From Neurospora intermedia (taxonomy: Eukaryota > Ascomycota > Sordariomycetes > Sordariales > Sordariaceae), in the NCBI GenBank assembly GCA_037102815.1, contig BTPP01000008.1, forward strand, positions 992,001 to 1,056,000: 64,000 nt of DNA, read 5' to 3'. Below are positions 1 through 11,798 of this stretch, one piece after another. Numbering within the stretch: the stretch's first letter is position 1; every line of letters begins with the position of its first letter. Made by a program: the position numbers and the translations under genes. The notes under the pieces are model-generated. The model did no database searches, was not told where the DNA came from, and saw only the letters and a list, made by a program, of their open reading frames with translations.

Positions 1-498
1 TACTCCGTGCAGCTGGGATCTGATGCGTGATGCAGATTTATGTAGGTTACTTATTGCAGGCAGGCCCCGGAGCACGCTACAACTTGGGGTGTAAATCATG
101 CTGCTGGTTTTATAAGTAAAATCATAGCCAGTCTGCTGTATGTGAGAAGCGTGTATAGGTTCTGCCCTGCCAAATGTGTGAGGACAAGCCGAACACCATG
201 GCGCTTCCATCGCTTCAACGCTGACGATAGACACCGGCGGGCCCGCACTGAGGTTAGAATTTGTACGTGCCACAACGCATGGTCATGGTACGTAGTAACT
301 TTAACCAACAGGCTTCCATTCCGGAAAGCATTGGTCAGCATGGCTAATGAGGAGTGAGGGTTACACGGCTACCCCGTGGAGTTGTTGGGAGGCACGAAGT
401 ACTAGGTAGTTTTGTGGAATATAGATTGACGTACGGCCCTGCTAGCAAGCCGGTGACAAGTGTGCCTAGAGTTGCAAGCTTGAACCATGAATGGTAGG

Positions 499-520
499 GA
501 GAGAGAGAGAGAGAGAGAGA
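499..520. repeat. (GA)11 microsatellite
   Basis: Eleven uninterrupted GA dinucleotides, followed by a G-rich stretch that contains two near-copies of a GGGGGATCG-type motif. Simple sequence; no function inferred. Confidence 0.9.
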
Positions 521-1688
521 AGGGGGGGATCGCTCTATCTCAAAAGGGGGGATCGGATGCATTATCTCCCACCGGCTTGAGGCATTGTACCGGGAAGCAA
601 CCCTGCGTTCCCCCATCATATCTATTTGGAACCTGCACATTGATTAGGTGCCTTGGATCTTGAAGGAGGGAAGGGAATGGAGGGAGAGGTGGGATGGCTG
701 CCAACGGAAGTTATGTCCTCCAGGAAGAATAGCACATTCTGCAATGTTGCTTGTCATAATTCAGGCCCGGCTTCCATTCTCGATTCTCAGTAAGAGCTCG
801 GAAGGACATAGTCGTAGCTGGGTAGGGACTGAGGAGCGGGAAATTGGAAAGTGACTTCTTGGTGGCCGTCCAGGCAAGGCACGCGCCAAAAGACCCAATC
901 GCACATGATGCAAGAAACGCCGAGATGGAACATGGCCCTGTAACGATGCACACGAGCCGAGAAGACAGGAATTTGTGCGTATGGTCATGCGGAGAGTCTG
1001 CTTTGTGTGTTCAAGGTGGGCGGGGAAATGGCTACGACCGACTTATAGCAAAGGAGACTATAGCGGCGCCAACATGTTGGTCGGCGGAGGAAAGGTTGAG
1101 ACCATGCCCAGATCTATATGAGAGTGACGATACCTTCACCGGTCTTCATATCCGACCTTCATCGAACACACCAACTCTCCTCTCTCCCACCCGCGCTTCC
1201 AGGTGGGAGCGTAGGAGTGAAGGGGACATAAGGGAGCTATACCCTATACAGCACCAAGGCCGTCTTTGAGAGGCCTTGGCTTTGAGGGATGGTCGAGATG
1301 ATGATGATGAGCTTTCGCATCCTTGCGCGCTCGCGCCGTGCCAAACGGGATGTGGCGTTTTTAATGAGCCGTCACTTGTCGAATTGAATTGCATCTCGGC
1401 CAGTCTGGCGGCACAGGATTTCAAGTTTCGACGGCGCCCACACCTCTCTTCCACTGCCGTCCAGCCGTTTGCGTAATCGTACTTGTATTCAGAAATGCTC
1501 ATCGTCGATCTGGCTTTGAGGAGAAGCAGATGGGAGTGAGGCTCCGAGAATTGCACAAAGACGGCAGATCCAGGGTGGCGACCACGGTTCGGCATGTCTT
1601 GACGATTCAATTGTACCATAGAGGCAGTGGAAGTGTCCGTCGCCTGTGGCATGGAGAATGAACTAAATGTGATCAGACGTTGGATGCT

Positions 1689-1712
1689 CCTACCTCGCTA
1701 CATAGAGGTAGG
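1689..1712. repeat. Short perfect inverted repeat
   Basis: CCTACCTC at 1689-1696 is matched by its exact reverse complement GAGGTAGG at 1705-1712, with an 8-nt loop. TACCTA/TAGGTA-type fragments recur elsewhere in intergenic parts of the window. It may be a degenerate dispersed element or chance. Confidence 0.6.
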
Positions 1713-4309
1713 TAAGAGCTGTAGCCTTTTGAGACGAACACCCGACCGGCCGACCCGGGCCCCGTAAGTAGGTCCCCACTGAAAACCAACGTGGAACCCA
1801 CCATACCTGGCCCTGGTGCCCCGTGCGTGCTTGAATACCTCTAGGTACAATACATCCTTTCATGGTAGAATGCCCGTGTACTAGATTGGTACTAGAGTCA
1901 CATATTGCTTCCACTTCTAGTGTAGACCTAAGTTACGGGCATGACGGGACACAAGGGCTAAGGTATTGAACTGATAGCAGGATCCTACCTATCGATCTTA
2001 CCTGAAACAGTTGATTAATTGGCCCAGCTGTGTTTGGCAAGAAATAATACCTACGTTTTCCCGTCGAAGGGATGTGTGCCAAGATATGGTACTTGACTCT
2101 TCAGATGTCACTTGGCGATGAATCTCTGACAAACCAGAGACTCGTGATGCTCATCTAGGATCCCCTTTCAAGTCTCAAAACCCTTCTCTCCATCGGATAT
2201 GCCCCTCTTGGGGAACATTGAACATGCCATGGTTTAACGTCCCCCCCGACCCGGACCCTCCGTCAACTCCTCCGTCAACCCCTCGACCCGTACATCATGA
2301 TATTTTCTTGAAGCAAACGCAACCCAAAAGGCCCCTTGTCGGCTTCAAGCATGGTCCCTTTTGGCGCTGCCCTAGGGTATCCGTACAATTGAGGCCGACT
2401 GTGATGGGCGCTGGAACTGCTGAATGAGGATGACCCGAACCACTCGCTGTCGACAAGGTTCCTGCTGCATGGCGCTGGACCGCTGCCGCCAACATCTTCA
2501 GTCCTTCTCGACCTCTTCAGGGCATGTCCTCATCACGGTATCACACACCACTCGAGGCCCCCCTGCCCAGTTGTACCGCGACGCCCCGATGTCACGCTGG
2601 AGTTTCGTCGCTTCTCGTTCTCGCCAGGCACTGCATTGCGTCCGGAAGAGTGCAATAACACTGTTCCACCATCAGCGTTCCATTAGCCCGTGATCTAACT
2701 AGAGGCCTCCTTTCATTCTCCATCTATTCTTTTTCTATTCAAAAGTTTGAAGGTGTCTTTTGAGTGAGCCCTGGGAAAGTCTCGGTTTCCAAGTTCATAC
2801 AAAGCAGGTCAAAGAGCCTGCAAAATTGGAGATGGGATCGATCTCAATGCCCATTCGTTTGCCCCACTTCCGAATTCCATGGGATTGGGGGTTCAGTGTC
2901 GAGGGATCGCCTCGAAAACCATCATCGACAACAACATTTGCTTATATAAGATTTCGCCTTTGTCCGGATCTGCCTACACAAGCCCGGTGATAACTCTTCT
3001 GAATACCGCAGCTGCCACTTTCATCACGTTCACTGAACAGAGAATGGGCGTATTCATCCGGGTTTCTGCCTCTTATATTCGCGCTAACTTGTACTTATCC
3101 AGACATCCTTCCGGGGAGGCTTTGAGCTTCGTCGAGCTGCAGCGTCCTGCATTTGTGCATGCACGCCATCGCTGGGAACCACACTTTGGGCGTTGCAGGC
3201 CACCCTGTTGCGGCCACTGGTGGCCAGTCGAAGACCGAGAAACCCGCCCGAGCCCATCACCCATCCCCCAGGCCCCATCCCCCATCTGGGCCTCAGGCTC
3301 CCCCTTGCCCTGCGTGTCCTTGGCTCATGGCCCATGTCTCCACCACGCGGGCACTAACTCGCTAGTGTATCAAGAACAACCAATGACGTGACGGGGATGC
3401 TTGCCTTATTTAAAATATCACGTCGAGCCCACGAGTCCTGCGCACCTTGAGCATGAGTACCTCTAATGTACGTTTGAGGTAATATATGATTATATTCCAT
3501 GTTGTCACGTCTCTTCTCAAGTTCCTCTCTCAGTTCGCGCTCATCGTGATACTCGAAGCGACTCATGGGTTGGCTGTGCGTATGATTGTTGTTGGTTGAA
3601 TCTTGCCCGGACTTGAACGACACTGTTTCTCTGCAATCGACAGGTACGAGTTGGAGTCGCGTTCGTGCTGTGCTGAAACAGGCCTAGCTCAGGTACTTTG
3701 TGAGGAGTACCGGTAGCTAACGCAAACTGTGTCTTCCACTTTGGTCGAGGCTGCTTGGCCGCTTGGCTGCCCACGGGCGCCGCGTTTACCACAAAGAAAA
3801 TCAGCTGTGACTGTTGGTAGCCTCGCGCGCTCCAATTCAGCATGTAACCCATCCTTTTTGGCGGATTATACTGTACATAGTGTATAGCTCCGACTTCACT
3901 TGGTGGTGTAGTGTAAGCCGCGGGCGGGGGGCCGAAAGGCTAAAAGCACACAGAACCTGAGTCTGGGAAGCTTCCCATTGAACGATCGAGTCACAAGTGG
4001 GGATCCCGAAAGACCCAAAAGTCAAAAATGCAGGATGTGTTCAGTCGCCAAAAGAAACCAATCAGCATCGCGTGCAGAGTACGTAGCACCAGAAGCCAAA
4101 AGCTCACCTCCTAGAAAAATCCTTGGGTCCAGGTCCAGATCGCGCCTGCCCACTCTTGTTGGAGTCCCGTCATCCCCTTCCCTCCAGTCCCGTCTCGTTC
4201 ACCTGCACTTCCACTTTTTCTTCTCATCCTGGCCATTCTGGCACGCTCACCCAGACATCACCCACACTCCTCCCCGGACCTGTCTCGTCGACGCCCGCAC
4301 TCGCACCCG

Positions 4310-4333
4310 CACACACACACACACACACACACA
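4310..4333. repeat. (CA)12 microsatellite
   Basis: Uninterrupted CA dinucleotides in the upstream region of the WHI3-type gene. Confidence 0.9.
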
Positions 4334-4464
4334 ACCGACTGATGGTTCGCTCCCCCTTTGCCCATTTGCGACAGGTCACTCCATCCTCCACAAAGCTCTC
4401 CCCCATCCCACACCACCTATCACCCAGACTCTGAACTTTCCTTCTCCTCCAACCCCAGGCCAAC

Positions 4465-4490
4465 TTTTTTTTTTTTTTTTTTTTTTTTTT
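4465..4490. repeat. T26 homopolymer
   Basis: Run of 26 T in the C/T-rich upstream region of the WHI3-type gene. Exact length is uncertain if the assembly came from short reads. Confidence 0.85.
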
Positions 4491-5237
4491 GTTCCTCCCT
4501 CCACCATCTGCACACTTACACCCACTCATTCACCACCTAGTCCTCCAGCAAACTGCCGTATTCCTGTCGCTTTGCACGTTACCTCGCTACCTCGTACCTT
4601 TTTGCAAACGCAGGCATCAGAGGCAACATTTGTTTCCTCCGTCCATTCAGCACAACGAGAAACGAGCTGTCACCGAGCAACCATAGGCACCAGTTACTAC
4701 CGCCCAATACAAGAGCGAGCAATAAGCAGCCAACTGTGCACCCGTCATCGTCACTATCATAACAACGAACCCTCACACAAAGCTCTCGCCTTGGCTGGGT
4801 ATCCTGTCGCGTCTTGGTAAATAACCTACAGGTATGCTTGATTCCACCCTAGGCCTGGCCCCGTCGCCTCTTTGTCCTGTCCTCATCCTTACTGCCCACC
4901 TATCCCGGCCCCCCCTGCTGCCGAACGAACACTGCACGCAAATACCTAGCACCTAGCACTTCCTTCAATCTCTCAAGCGAGCGAGTCACAGCACACACAC
5001 ACATATTTTAAGAGGGTGGTGTACGCGTGCGTACAGACTGGATTCCAGCACGGTACCTGACACGCTCGACGTAGCCAGGTATTCTACTCTCCACAAAATC
5101 GCCGTCGCATCCACTCTGCGAAACCCAATTCCTCCACTGCCAACCTGCCGACGGCTCGTCGCCCGTTCGATCAATCACGTCCGATCGTCGCCCCAGTCCG
5201 ACTCCGTTCTATTTGTAGCGACTCCAACAACCTGTAC

Positions 5238-5264
5238 ATGCACCAAACGCACCGCGAGGCATGA
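5238..5264 (+). other. uORF of 8 codons ending on the whi3 start codon
   Basis: ATG at 5238 opens MHQTHREA followed by TGA at 5262-5264. That TGA overlaps the main ATG (5261-5263) as ATGA. The uORF start has T at -3, a weak context, so leaky scanning is expected. The overlap geometry is the one used for termination-coupled reinitiation. The sequence is seen directly; its translation is inferred. Confidence 0.6.
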
Positions 5265-6985
5265 ACGGGGATCATCGTCAGAACGTGAACGCTCCGGGCG
5301 TAACCTCCTCCGTCACCGTCAACGCCAACTCTTTCGCTTCCCTGGCCTCCAACCGCGCGAGCCCTTTCTCGTCCACTGCGACAACCAACACAATGGCCGC
5401 TCCGTCCTACCTACCGCGACCTTCCGCCGCTCAGGCTGCCCAGGCCTTCAACAGTAGACAAGGCATGACCTCTCCGGTCGGCTACTACACACCTGGCAAG
5501 CCCTTTGATCGCGAAGCTGCCAAGTCTGTCGGAACCCCGTTTGCCACGACGCCCTCGCCAACCTATTCTGTCGCCCGCATTCGCAAGTTGCCCGCCAATT
5601 TCACCGAAGACCAGCTGCGCCTCATGATGGCCCTCTCCAAGGATCTCGTCAAAGCTGAACTACTGCCCGCCGATATGTCGGACGATGCTGGTTTCCGTAC
5701 CGCAATTCTCACATTCAAAACCTTGGAGGGCGCGCAAGAGACGAGGCAACTCCTGAATGGCAAGACAAACATGACCAACGACGCCGAAATGATTGTTGAG
5801 ATCATTCAGTCCGATTCCGCTGCCTCGAGCGCCAGGTTTTCGATTGACACATCCGTCTCCGCTGCGACATCGGCAGTCACTTCGCCCACAGCGCTGACGG
5901 CGCCCTCCTCGAGACAAGTGTCGCGCTTCAATGGCACATTTCAATCTCTTGACCGAATGTCGCCGCCCCTTAACACTGCGTACGGGTCCACCGAGTTGGG
6001 CAGCCCCGAAGCCGCTGCGCACTACCAGAACCTGTTCTCGGCTCAATCGCCAATTGGAAACTATCTTACAGATGGTAGTCGTGCGACTGGCAAGACCTTG
6101 ATCAACAACGATTCCGCAGATGATGACGAAACGGGCGAAATTCTCAAGGAGATCGGCGGCTTTGCTGAAGGCGGCCCCCAGCAACGTCGCTCCACCTCAT
6201 CTCAGCTTCCCATTACGCGTATGGCAAACTTGTCGCTAAACACATCGGTTCCCACGACTATGCCGCAATCAATGTCGCACTATTCCCAGTCAAGCCTGGG
6301 GGCTATGGGAGCGCACTCTGCTACCATGTCGCCTACCAACATGATGGGCGGGCCCGTCCCAATTATGCCCCATGCTCAGCCGTATCGGCAACACCCACCT
6401 GCGAACCCCGCGGACATGAACCCTCCTTGCAATACTCTCTATGTCGGCAATCTGCCCATCGACACCTCCGAGGAAGAGCTCAAGGCCGTTTTCTCCAAGG
6501 TGCGGGGATACAAGCGCCTTTGTTACAGGACCAAGCACAATGGACCCATGTGCTTTGTTGAGTTCGAGGATGTCTCTTTTGCCACCAAGGCCCTAAACGA
6601 GCTCTATGGTCATACACTCAGCAACAGCAGGAAGGGCGGCATGCGACTGAGTTTCTCAAAGAATCCCTTGGGAGTCCGCACGGGTCAGGCGCCTGGCCAG
6701 AATGGCCCTGGGCCTATGAACGGCATGAACGGTTTCCCCCACGGTCCCAGCACTGGCTTCACAACCGCAAATGGACCTCCTCCGGGCTTGTCTGCCCCTC
6801 CTGGTTTGGGCATGAACAGGTCGCTGTACTCGGGGTCACCTAACATGCTGAACCACGGACACAATCCGTATACCCCGCCCCCGTTCCCCACAACTCAGAG
6901 CCCTTGGGCTTCGAGCTTCAACGGCTCTTCACAGCTGAACGGCAACTCTCAGGCGCAATTTCCCGCTTACATGATGGGAAGATGA
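5261..6985 (+). CDS. whi3: WHI3-type RNA-binding protein (RRM)
   Basis: Intact single-exon gene of 574 aa. A canonical RRM lies at residues 390-470, with RNP2-like LYVGNL and an RNP1-like stretch in MCFVEFEDV; the wording around it is typical of yeast Whi3 and its fungal homologues. Residues about 104-185 look like a second, divergent RRM-like fold. The rest is Ser/Thr/Pro/Asn-rich and probably disordered. Whi3 binds mRNAs, including G1 cyclin mRNA, and forms cytoplasmic condensates in yeast and in multinucleate fungi; that role is known for the family and inferred here. The first ATG was chosen. An internal ATG at 5393 (residue 45, ACAATGGCC) has a stronger context and could give a shorter form. 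Confidence 0.88.
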   Translation: MNGDHRQNVNAPGVTSSVTVNANSFASLASNRASPFSSTATTNTMAAPSYLPRPSAAQAAQAFNSRQGMTSPVGYYTPGKPFDREAAKSVGTPFATTPSPTYSVARIRKLPANFTEDQLRLMMALSKDLVKAELLPADMSDDAGFRTAILTFKTLEGAQETRQLLNGKTNMTNDAEMIVEIIQSDSAASSARFSIDTSVSAATSAVTSPTALTAPSSRQVSRFNGTFQSLDRMSPPLNTAYGSTELGSPEAAAHYQNLFSAQSPIGNYLTDGSRATGKTLINNDSADDDETGEILKEIGGFAEGGPQQRRSTSSQLPITRMANLSLNTSVPTTMPQSMSHYSQSSLGAMGAHSATMSPTNMMGGPVPIMPHAQPYRQHPPANPADMNPPCNTLYVGNLPIDTSEEELKAVFSKVRGYKRLCYRTKHNGPMCFVEFEDVSFATKALNELYGHTLSNSRKGGMRLSFSKNPLGVRTGQAPGQNGPGPMNGMNGFPHGPSTGFTTANGPPPGLSAPPGLGMNRSLYSGSPNMLNHGHNPYTPPPFPTTQSPWASSFNGSSQLNGNSQAQFPAYMMGR

Positions 6986-9573
6986 TAATACGTATACGAA
7001 CCGGGCGCCCTTACCCTCCGAATGGCATTTTCGGATCTCTTCGTTAATTCCGATTTGTTGTCCATGTTCTTCTGCGTATTTTCAAGAAAGGGATATTTCA
7101 CGTTTTGGATTCTTACTGCACTTACACATCTTTTCTTCTTTGCCTCGCGCCGATCAATTGGACAAGAAAGACGATATGGACATGGGGTGTTGATTGGGGC
7201 TGGTAGGCGATGTTTGAGGCACAGTGGTTACGGCTTGCATACGGCTGGCATCTTCGACATGGCATGCATTGGCGCATGGTGCGTGTGGACACATGAATGG
7301 TGTTTTTCGACATGGACACGATTTCCCTCTTAATTTAACGTCGTTGCTTTTCCTTTTTTTTTTTTCCCCTTTTCATTTTGCGTTTCACCCAACACGTTGG
7401 AGTCGTAGAGGATTCTTTTTTCCCAGAATTCCCCTTGTGCTTCCCCGGTCTCCTTTTTGGCTTTTGTTCAGGGCGAGCGTCTCATGGCCTTCGACCATGG
7501 TTCAAGAGCTGTTTTCGTGGCCACACCAGCGTGCGTGGAGTCTAGGGATTGGCATCGGCCTTCGGCGTCACGATCGGTTTATCATCAGCATCCAAGGGAG
7601 AGAAATAAGCATGGGCGACTTGGACCCAAGAGGTCCGTAGGAGTTATTGTTATTTGACTTGTGGTGTATCGCAACACATACAACCACACTGGCATTCATG
7701 CAGGCGGCTTGCGGTGCAAGAAAATATACACACAGTGGTGCAGTCTTTCCAAACAAACAGTCCAACCACCTTTGTGTATCTACGGCAGCCCTCACACGCA
7801 GCGAAGGGAATTCAACCCCGGATTGTTTGACATTATATGGCAAAGGACTATACATACATATTCGGGGCACGCATCTACAAACCGTGCAAAATACATCTCC
7901 TGGGTTAACGGCAAAAGACTTGGGGGATATGGGATGAAATGATACCAAGTTTATACACTTTAAACAGGAAAAGGTTTTGGTTTTCTTTGCATTTCTGCAT
8001 GAAATGTCTTGTCGTGGGCATTCGTTTTGCTTAGGATTATATCCTCTTGGCGCCATGTTATATTTATACCCCTTCTTCATCGCTTCTTTGAGCGAGTTGC
8101 GACAAATCTTCCATTCATCCGACAACGACAAACACATCTGCTTATCTTTTCGGTATGATACCGCGAACAACCTGAACATTCACGACAACCCCAGCCGGGT
8201 ACCACCAAACCGAAACAAACCCCCCACGAAAGCTCTGTGGAAGGCATGACGTTGGCATATGGTGGTGGAGTTCATGTTCCCCAGGATGGAAGGGACCACA
8301 CTCTATACTAGATATTCTATATCCTTTCGGTGCTTATTTTTCTTCTCATGTAACTCATGGTTCTCTTTTGCTCGTCTGATGTGTAACCATTACTGCCAGA
8401 AATGCGCATTTCAAAACAGCAAGAGTGAGAGATGGGTAGCAGATGAGGGACGAAGCCAAAGTATTTTGGAGGCCTGTAATGACTGCGATTCATCCATCAG
8501 AAGAGTAAATTGGAGAGCCGTCATGTCATATTAGCGAATTATTTTTATCTCTCTTTGCTCTGTTGAAGTGTGTTAATTGGCGTTATTCGGATATTACCAA
8601 ACTTGAATGATGTCTGCCATGGCGGAATTCTCGACTTGGCAAACAATGACGTCAATTGTCCCTGACTACAGGTGCCGGACACGTTTTTTATTCATCGATG
8701 AAGAACAATGTACTAACGACGTAGTGTATCTGTAAGTAATCTTCTGGTACAGGTAGGGAAAAGACGTTGAGGTCGGGATCTTTATCACCAAAGGCTATAG
8801 TGATTATTAATTCCAAGACACTAGGAACTGGGAGGTGAAGTCCAATATTTAGTTGACTTGACGTCCTGATTGTTAACAAATTTCACGACACTTCAAATTT
8901 CATTGAGCTTCCACTGAGGTGTGTATTCCCGATTTCTTCATCCACTCTTCACCTTACCTCTCTTCCTTCATCATTATTCACTCATCTTTTCAGTGGCATC
9001 TCACTATCGCTTCGATGTCGTTCCATAGGAAGAGAGGGAAAAAATATTCTGCACTTTCAAGATGCTTCTCGCCCGGCCAAATCGGTAATTGCTTGGTCTT
9101 TTATACCGACATCATGCCTTCCTTTACAGGTGAAGATTATGTTGACAATGACTTGAGTACAGTAGGTGGAAGGTACGAAAAAAAAATACCAGGTGACGAG
9201 AGCGCCTTTCCTATACGTAAGCTCATTACACACCCCGATTGGTATTATTCTATTATGTCTCGCATTTTTATTTCCAAGAACTCGTGTTATGTATCATTAG
9301 CACCTGGCTGGCTGAAGAAACCATGCGTTATAGACTTCAAACTCGCTTTTTCCTATGGACAACACAAAAATGGTGCTCCTTGTTCCCGCTCATCCTGTTA
9401 GCTTTGTCCGTCTGTTCATCTGTCTGTTCATCAGGTTTTTCTTTCCCCTAAACCAAGAGACTAAAGTAGACCTCTCCACGAACCACATTCACTCAAAGAA
9501 CTGTCTTAAATGCCGCCGCCGTCGGTCATGATAGCCATAACATAAGGATCACCCTGACCAAACTTCACTTCCC
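6986..9573. other. Intergenic region between convergent genes
   Basis: This 2.6-kb stretch lies between the 3' ends of the WHI3-type gene and the dehydrogenase. It is more AT-rich than its surroundings from about 7,900 to 9,300. The longest ORF is 160 codons (8919-9401, plus) and shows no domain or good codon pattern. I see no gene or RNA here. Confidence 0.55.
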
Positions 9574-10806
9574 CTACAACAACACCCCATTCTTTGCCTT
9601 CGCCTTCGCCGCCCTTCCTCCACCTCTCCCCCGACTCAAATAAATTGCCCACAAATCTTTTAGCGTTTCAACCCACCCCCTGACCGTCCTCACCATGTTC
9701 AGAACTTTGACAAACCTATAAACGAAAACCTCCACCATCTCATAATCATGCGCATGCACCTCCCACACAGCACTAGGCGAATTCCTAATTCCCCTATTCT
9801 CATCCCCATCTCCTCCCTCACCCTCAGCATATTCAGCATCATCAACAACCACCAACTTCCCCCCCACGACCCGCTGCCTCCCCCCAATAAGCAACCCCCT
9901 CCCCATCACCTCCTCGTCAGCCATCAACCTCGTCGCCGCATCCACCACATCCTCAATCTCCGCCTTCGGCCCGCCCGCCAACAGCGCCAGGGCGCGCCAG
10001 GGAACGATGGGGGTATCGACAAAGTACGGACAAAGCACGTTGCATCGGATCCCCTTCGTCCAGGAGGTCGCCCTTAGCGAGCGGAAGAGACCGAGCACCC
10101 CGTGCTTGGAGGCAGTGTACTCCGTTTGGCCGGGGAGGGGTGCAAGGCCGGCGATGGAAGAGACGAGAAGGAGGTGGCGGTCACGAATCGGTCGGCCATC
10201 ATCCTCAGCAGGAGTGGTGTCATCTTGGAGATCGAGGCGGGAGACGCCGCCGTTACGGGGAAGCCAGAAGAGAGCGAGGTGGGTAGTGTACATGACGCCT
10301 GTCAGATTGACGTTGAGAACGTTTAAGGGCGGTGGCGGGGGAGGGAGGGAATCGGAATCCAGATCGGAAGGGTTGTCGAAGACGCCTGGGGCGCCGGAAG
10401 CTACGTCCCTATGCTCGCTGATGCCGGCATTGGCTACGACGGCGTCGATCCCGCGGGTGGGACTAGCGCGGGCGGCCATTTTGAAGAGGGAGACTTGGTC
10501 TTCCCATTTGGTCACGTCGCAGTGCTGGTAGTAGTGGTGCTTGGAGGACCCGGGGAGGGAGCGGAGCTCGGCGATGAGGTCCTCGCCGGCCGAGTCATTC
10601 ACGTCGCCGATGATGATATGGGAGCCGTGTTCGGCCCATTTGCGGGCGAAAGCGGCACCGAAACCGGATGCCCCGCCGGTGATCAGGATGGTTTTGCCGG
10701 CGAGGGACTTGGTGTCGTAAGGAGCTTTAACATCGACGGGCGGCGATTGTTTGATAGTGTCAACGATTGACCAAGAGAGGTCGTCTGTTACCATTGAGTT
10801 TTCCAT
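9574..10806 (-). CDS. Classical short-chain dehydrogenase/reductase
   Basis: Single-exon gene of 410 aa. The Rossmann motif TGGASGFG is at residues 43-50, NAG at 126-128, a catalytic-region Ser pair at 216-217, and Tyr230/Lys234 in YTASK. All the usual SDR catalytic positions are present. Asp68 at the end of the second strand (IIIGDVN) favours NAD(H) over NADP(H). It is longer than the usual 250-300 aa because of a poly-Pro insert (155-160), an acidic loop before the active site, and a basic C-terminal extension. The family resembles fungal secondary-metabolite and 15-hydroxyprostaglandin-dehydrogenase-like SDRs; the substrate is unknown. No biosynthetic partners flank it. Start: ATG with A at -3 and G at +4; a second in-frame ATG follows at codon 5. 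Confidence 0.88.
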   Translation of the reverse strand: MENSMVTDDLSWSIVDTIKQSPPVDVKAPYDTKSLAGKTILITGGASGFGAAFARKWAEHGSHIIIGDVNDSAGEDLIAELRSLPGSSKHHYYQHCDVTKWEDQVSLFKMAARASPTRGIDAVVANAGISEHRDVASGAPGVFDNPSDLDSDSLPPPPPPLNVLNVNLTGVMYTTHLALFWLPRNGGVSRLDLQDDTTPAEDDGRPIRDRHLLLVSSIAGLAPLPGQTEYTASKHGVLGLFRSLRATSWTKGIRCNVLCPYFVDTPIVPWRALALLAGGPKAEIEDVVDAATRLMADEEVMGRGLLIGGRQRVVGGKLVVVDDAEYAEGEGGDGDENRGIRNSPSAVWEVHAHDYEMVEVFVYRFVKVLNMVRTVRGWVETLKDLWAIYLSRGRGGGRAAKAKAKNGVLL

Positions 10807-10829
10807 AATTGTAGGCTTCTCTTCAACAT
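10788..10829 (-). other. uORF overlapping the dehydrogenase start
   Basis: An out-of-frame ATG at 10829 opens a 13-codon ORF (MLKRSLQLWKTQW) that ends at 10788, 19 nt inside the dehydrogenase coding region. Its start context is weak (C at -3). If translated, it would oppose use of the main start. Inference only. Confidence 0.35.
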
Positions 10830-11744
10830 TCGCTGGTAGGTACAGGCGTTCAACCAGGACGTTGCTGGGTGAAGAAACAAAGACAGACGGCCAATATAAT
10901 TTCCCAATTGTCTGAAGACGTTGGGTAAAGCTCTTGTCTTCAATGCCAATCGACCGAGAACCTCGAGATCAAGTTGTCCAAGCAAATTTCCTGATACAAA
11001 TCAGGAAAAAATTAGAAATGACCCCTCGTGGCCTGTTGTTGTGCGGGCAATGTAACAATGGGATGGGGGGTAGTGTAGATGATCTTCATGGATCGACGGT
11101 CGTCGACAGCCGAGGCAATCAGAGTGCTTAAGGCTCAAGATAAATCGAAGCGGCTGAAGAGCTGAACAGCGACGGCGACAGAGGGCCCCGACGTGATAAT
11201 ATCACAATTGAGTCGGTGGGCAAAGCTGAAGAGAAGAAAAAGATCATTTGGCTCTTTTTCAGCCAAGCGGCTCACTGCTGCATAGTAGTATTTGCGCCAT
11301 GTCGAGCCATCCTCCCAACATTGGTCTAACAAGGCGTTGAGGCGCGTTACATGACAATGTCAGCGGCAGCTGTCGCCCGCCCGCTTCCCTTCATTTCCGA
11401 AGGGGTTGCGTCACTGGCTTCATCCAATGGGAACTGCCAAGACTGCATCTGTTGCCAATGGGACAAGCATCGTGAACATAATCTCTGGACATGGTGCGAT
11501 AACGAGGTGGTACCCATCCGCTTGACGGTGGGATCTCGGTGTTTTGGGATGGTAGATAGTCTCCGTGACCCTTGTCTGTTGAACAAACAAAGAGCATCGA
11601 TAGGATCCCTTGCTCATGCTTCGGACGTAGAGTGAAGGCGACATGACATTGTGCCCAGTTCATGTTAATCCAAGGGTGATGGCCCGGTAAGGCAGCCGTC
11701 GTATTTCTTTTGAGCTCTCAGTCGGGTTGCTCACCGCTCGACTG

Positions 11745-11798
<54 letters not shown>

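Larger units (their letters stand above)
1..3999. other. Intergenic region, no supported gene
   Basis: Only short overlapping ORFs occur on both strands (longest about 170 codons near 1146-1652 minus and 2879-3391 plus). None has a recognisable domain, and many depend on non-ATG starts. A GA microsatellite and a small inverted repeat are listed separately. No tRNA-like box A/box B pair was seen. A short lineage-specific gene cannot be excluded. Confidence 0.6.
4000..5260 (+). promoter_or_regulatory. Upstream/leader region of the WHI3-type gene
   Basis: This C/T-rich region precedes the WHI3-like start. It holds a (CA)12 tract, a T26 tract, and a possible intron donor CAGGTATGC near 4830. A 280-codon ORF runs through 3978-4820, but it is low complexity (poly-Phe, Thr-His repeats) and is read as leader, not a gene. 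From 4840 to 5237 there is no ATG, which suits a scanned 5' leader. The only upstream ATG close to the start opens the uORF at 5238. Confidence 0.5.

Noticed and set aside
1146-1652. 168-codon minus-strand ORF
   Set aside because: Overlaps other ORFs, Ser/Arg-rich without a domain, no splice or leader support.
3978-4820. 280-codon ORF upstream of whi3
   Set aside because: Sequence is low complexity (poly-Phe from T26, Thr-His from CA repeats) and fits a C/T-rich leader; no domain.
8919-9401. 160-codon plus-strand ORF
   Set aside because: AT-rich region, no domain, poor start context.
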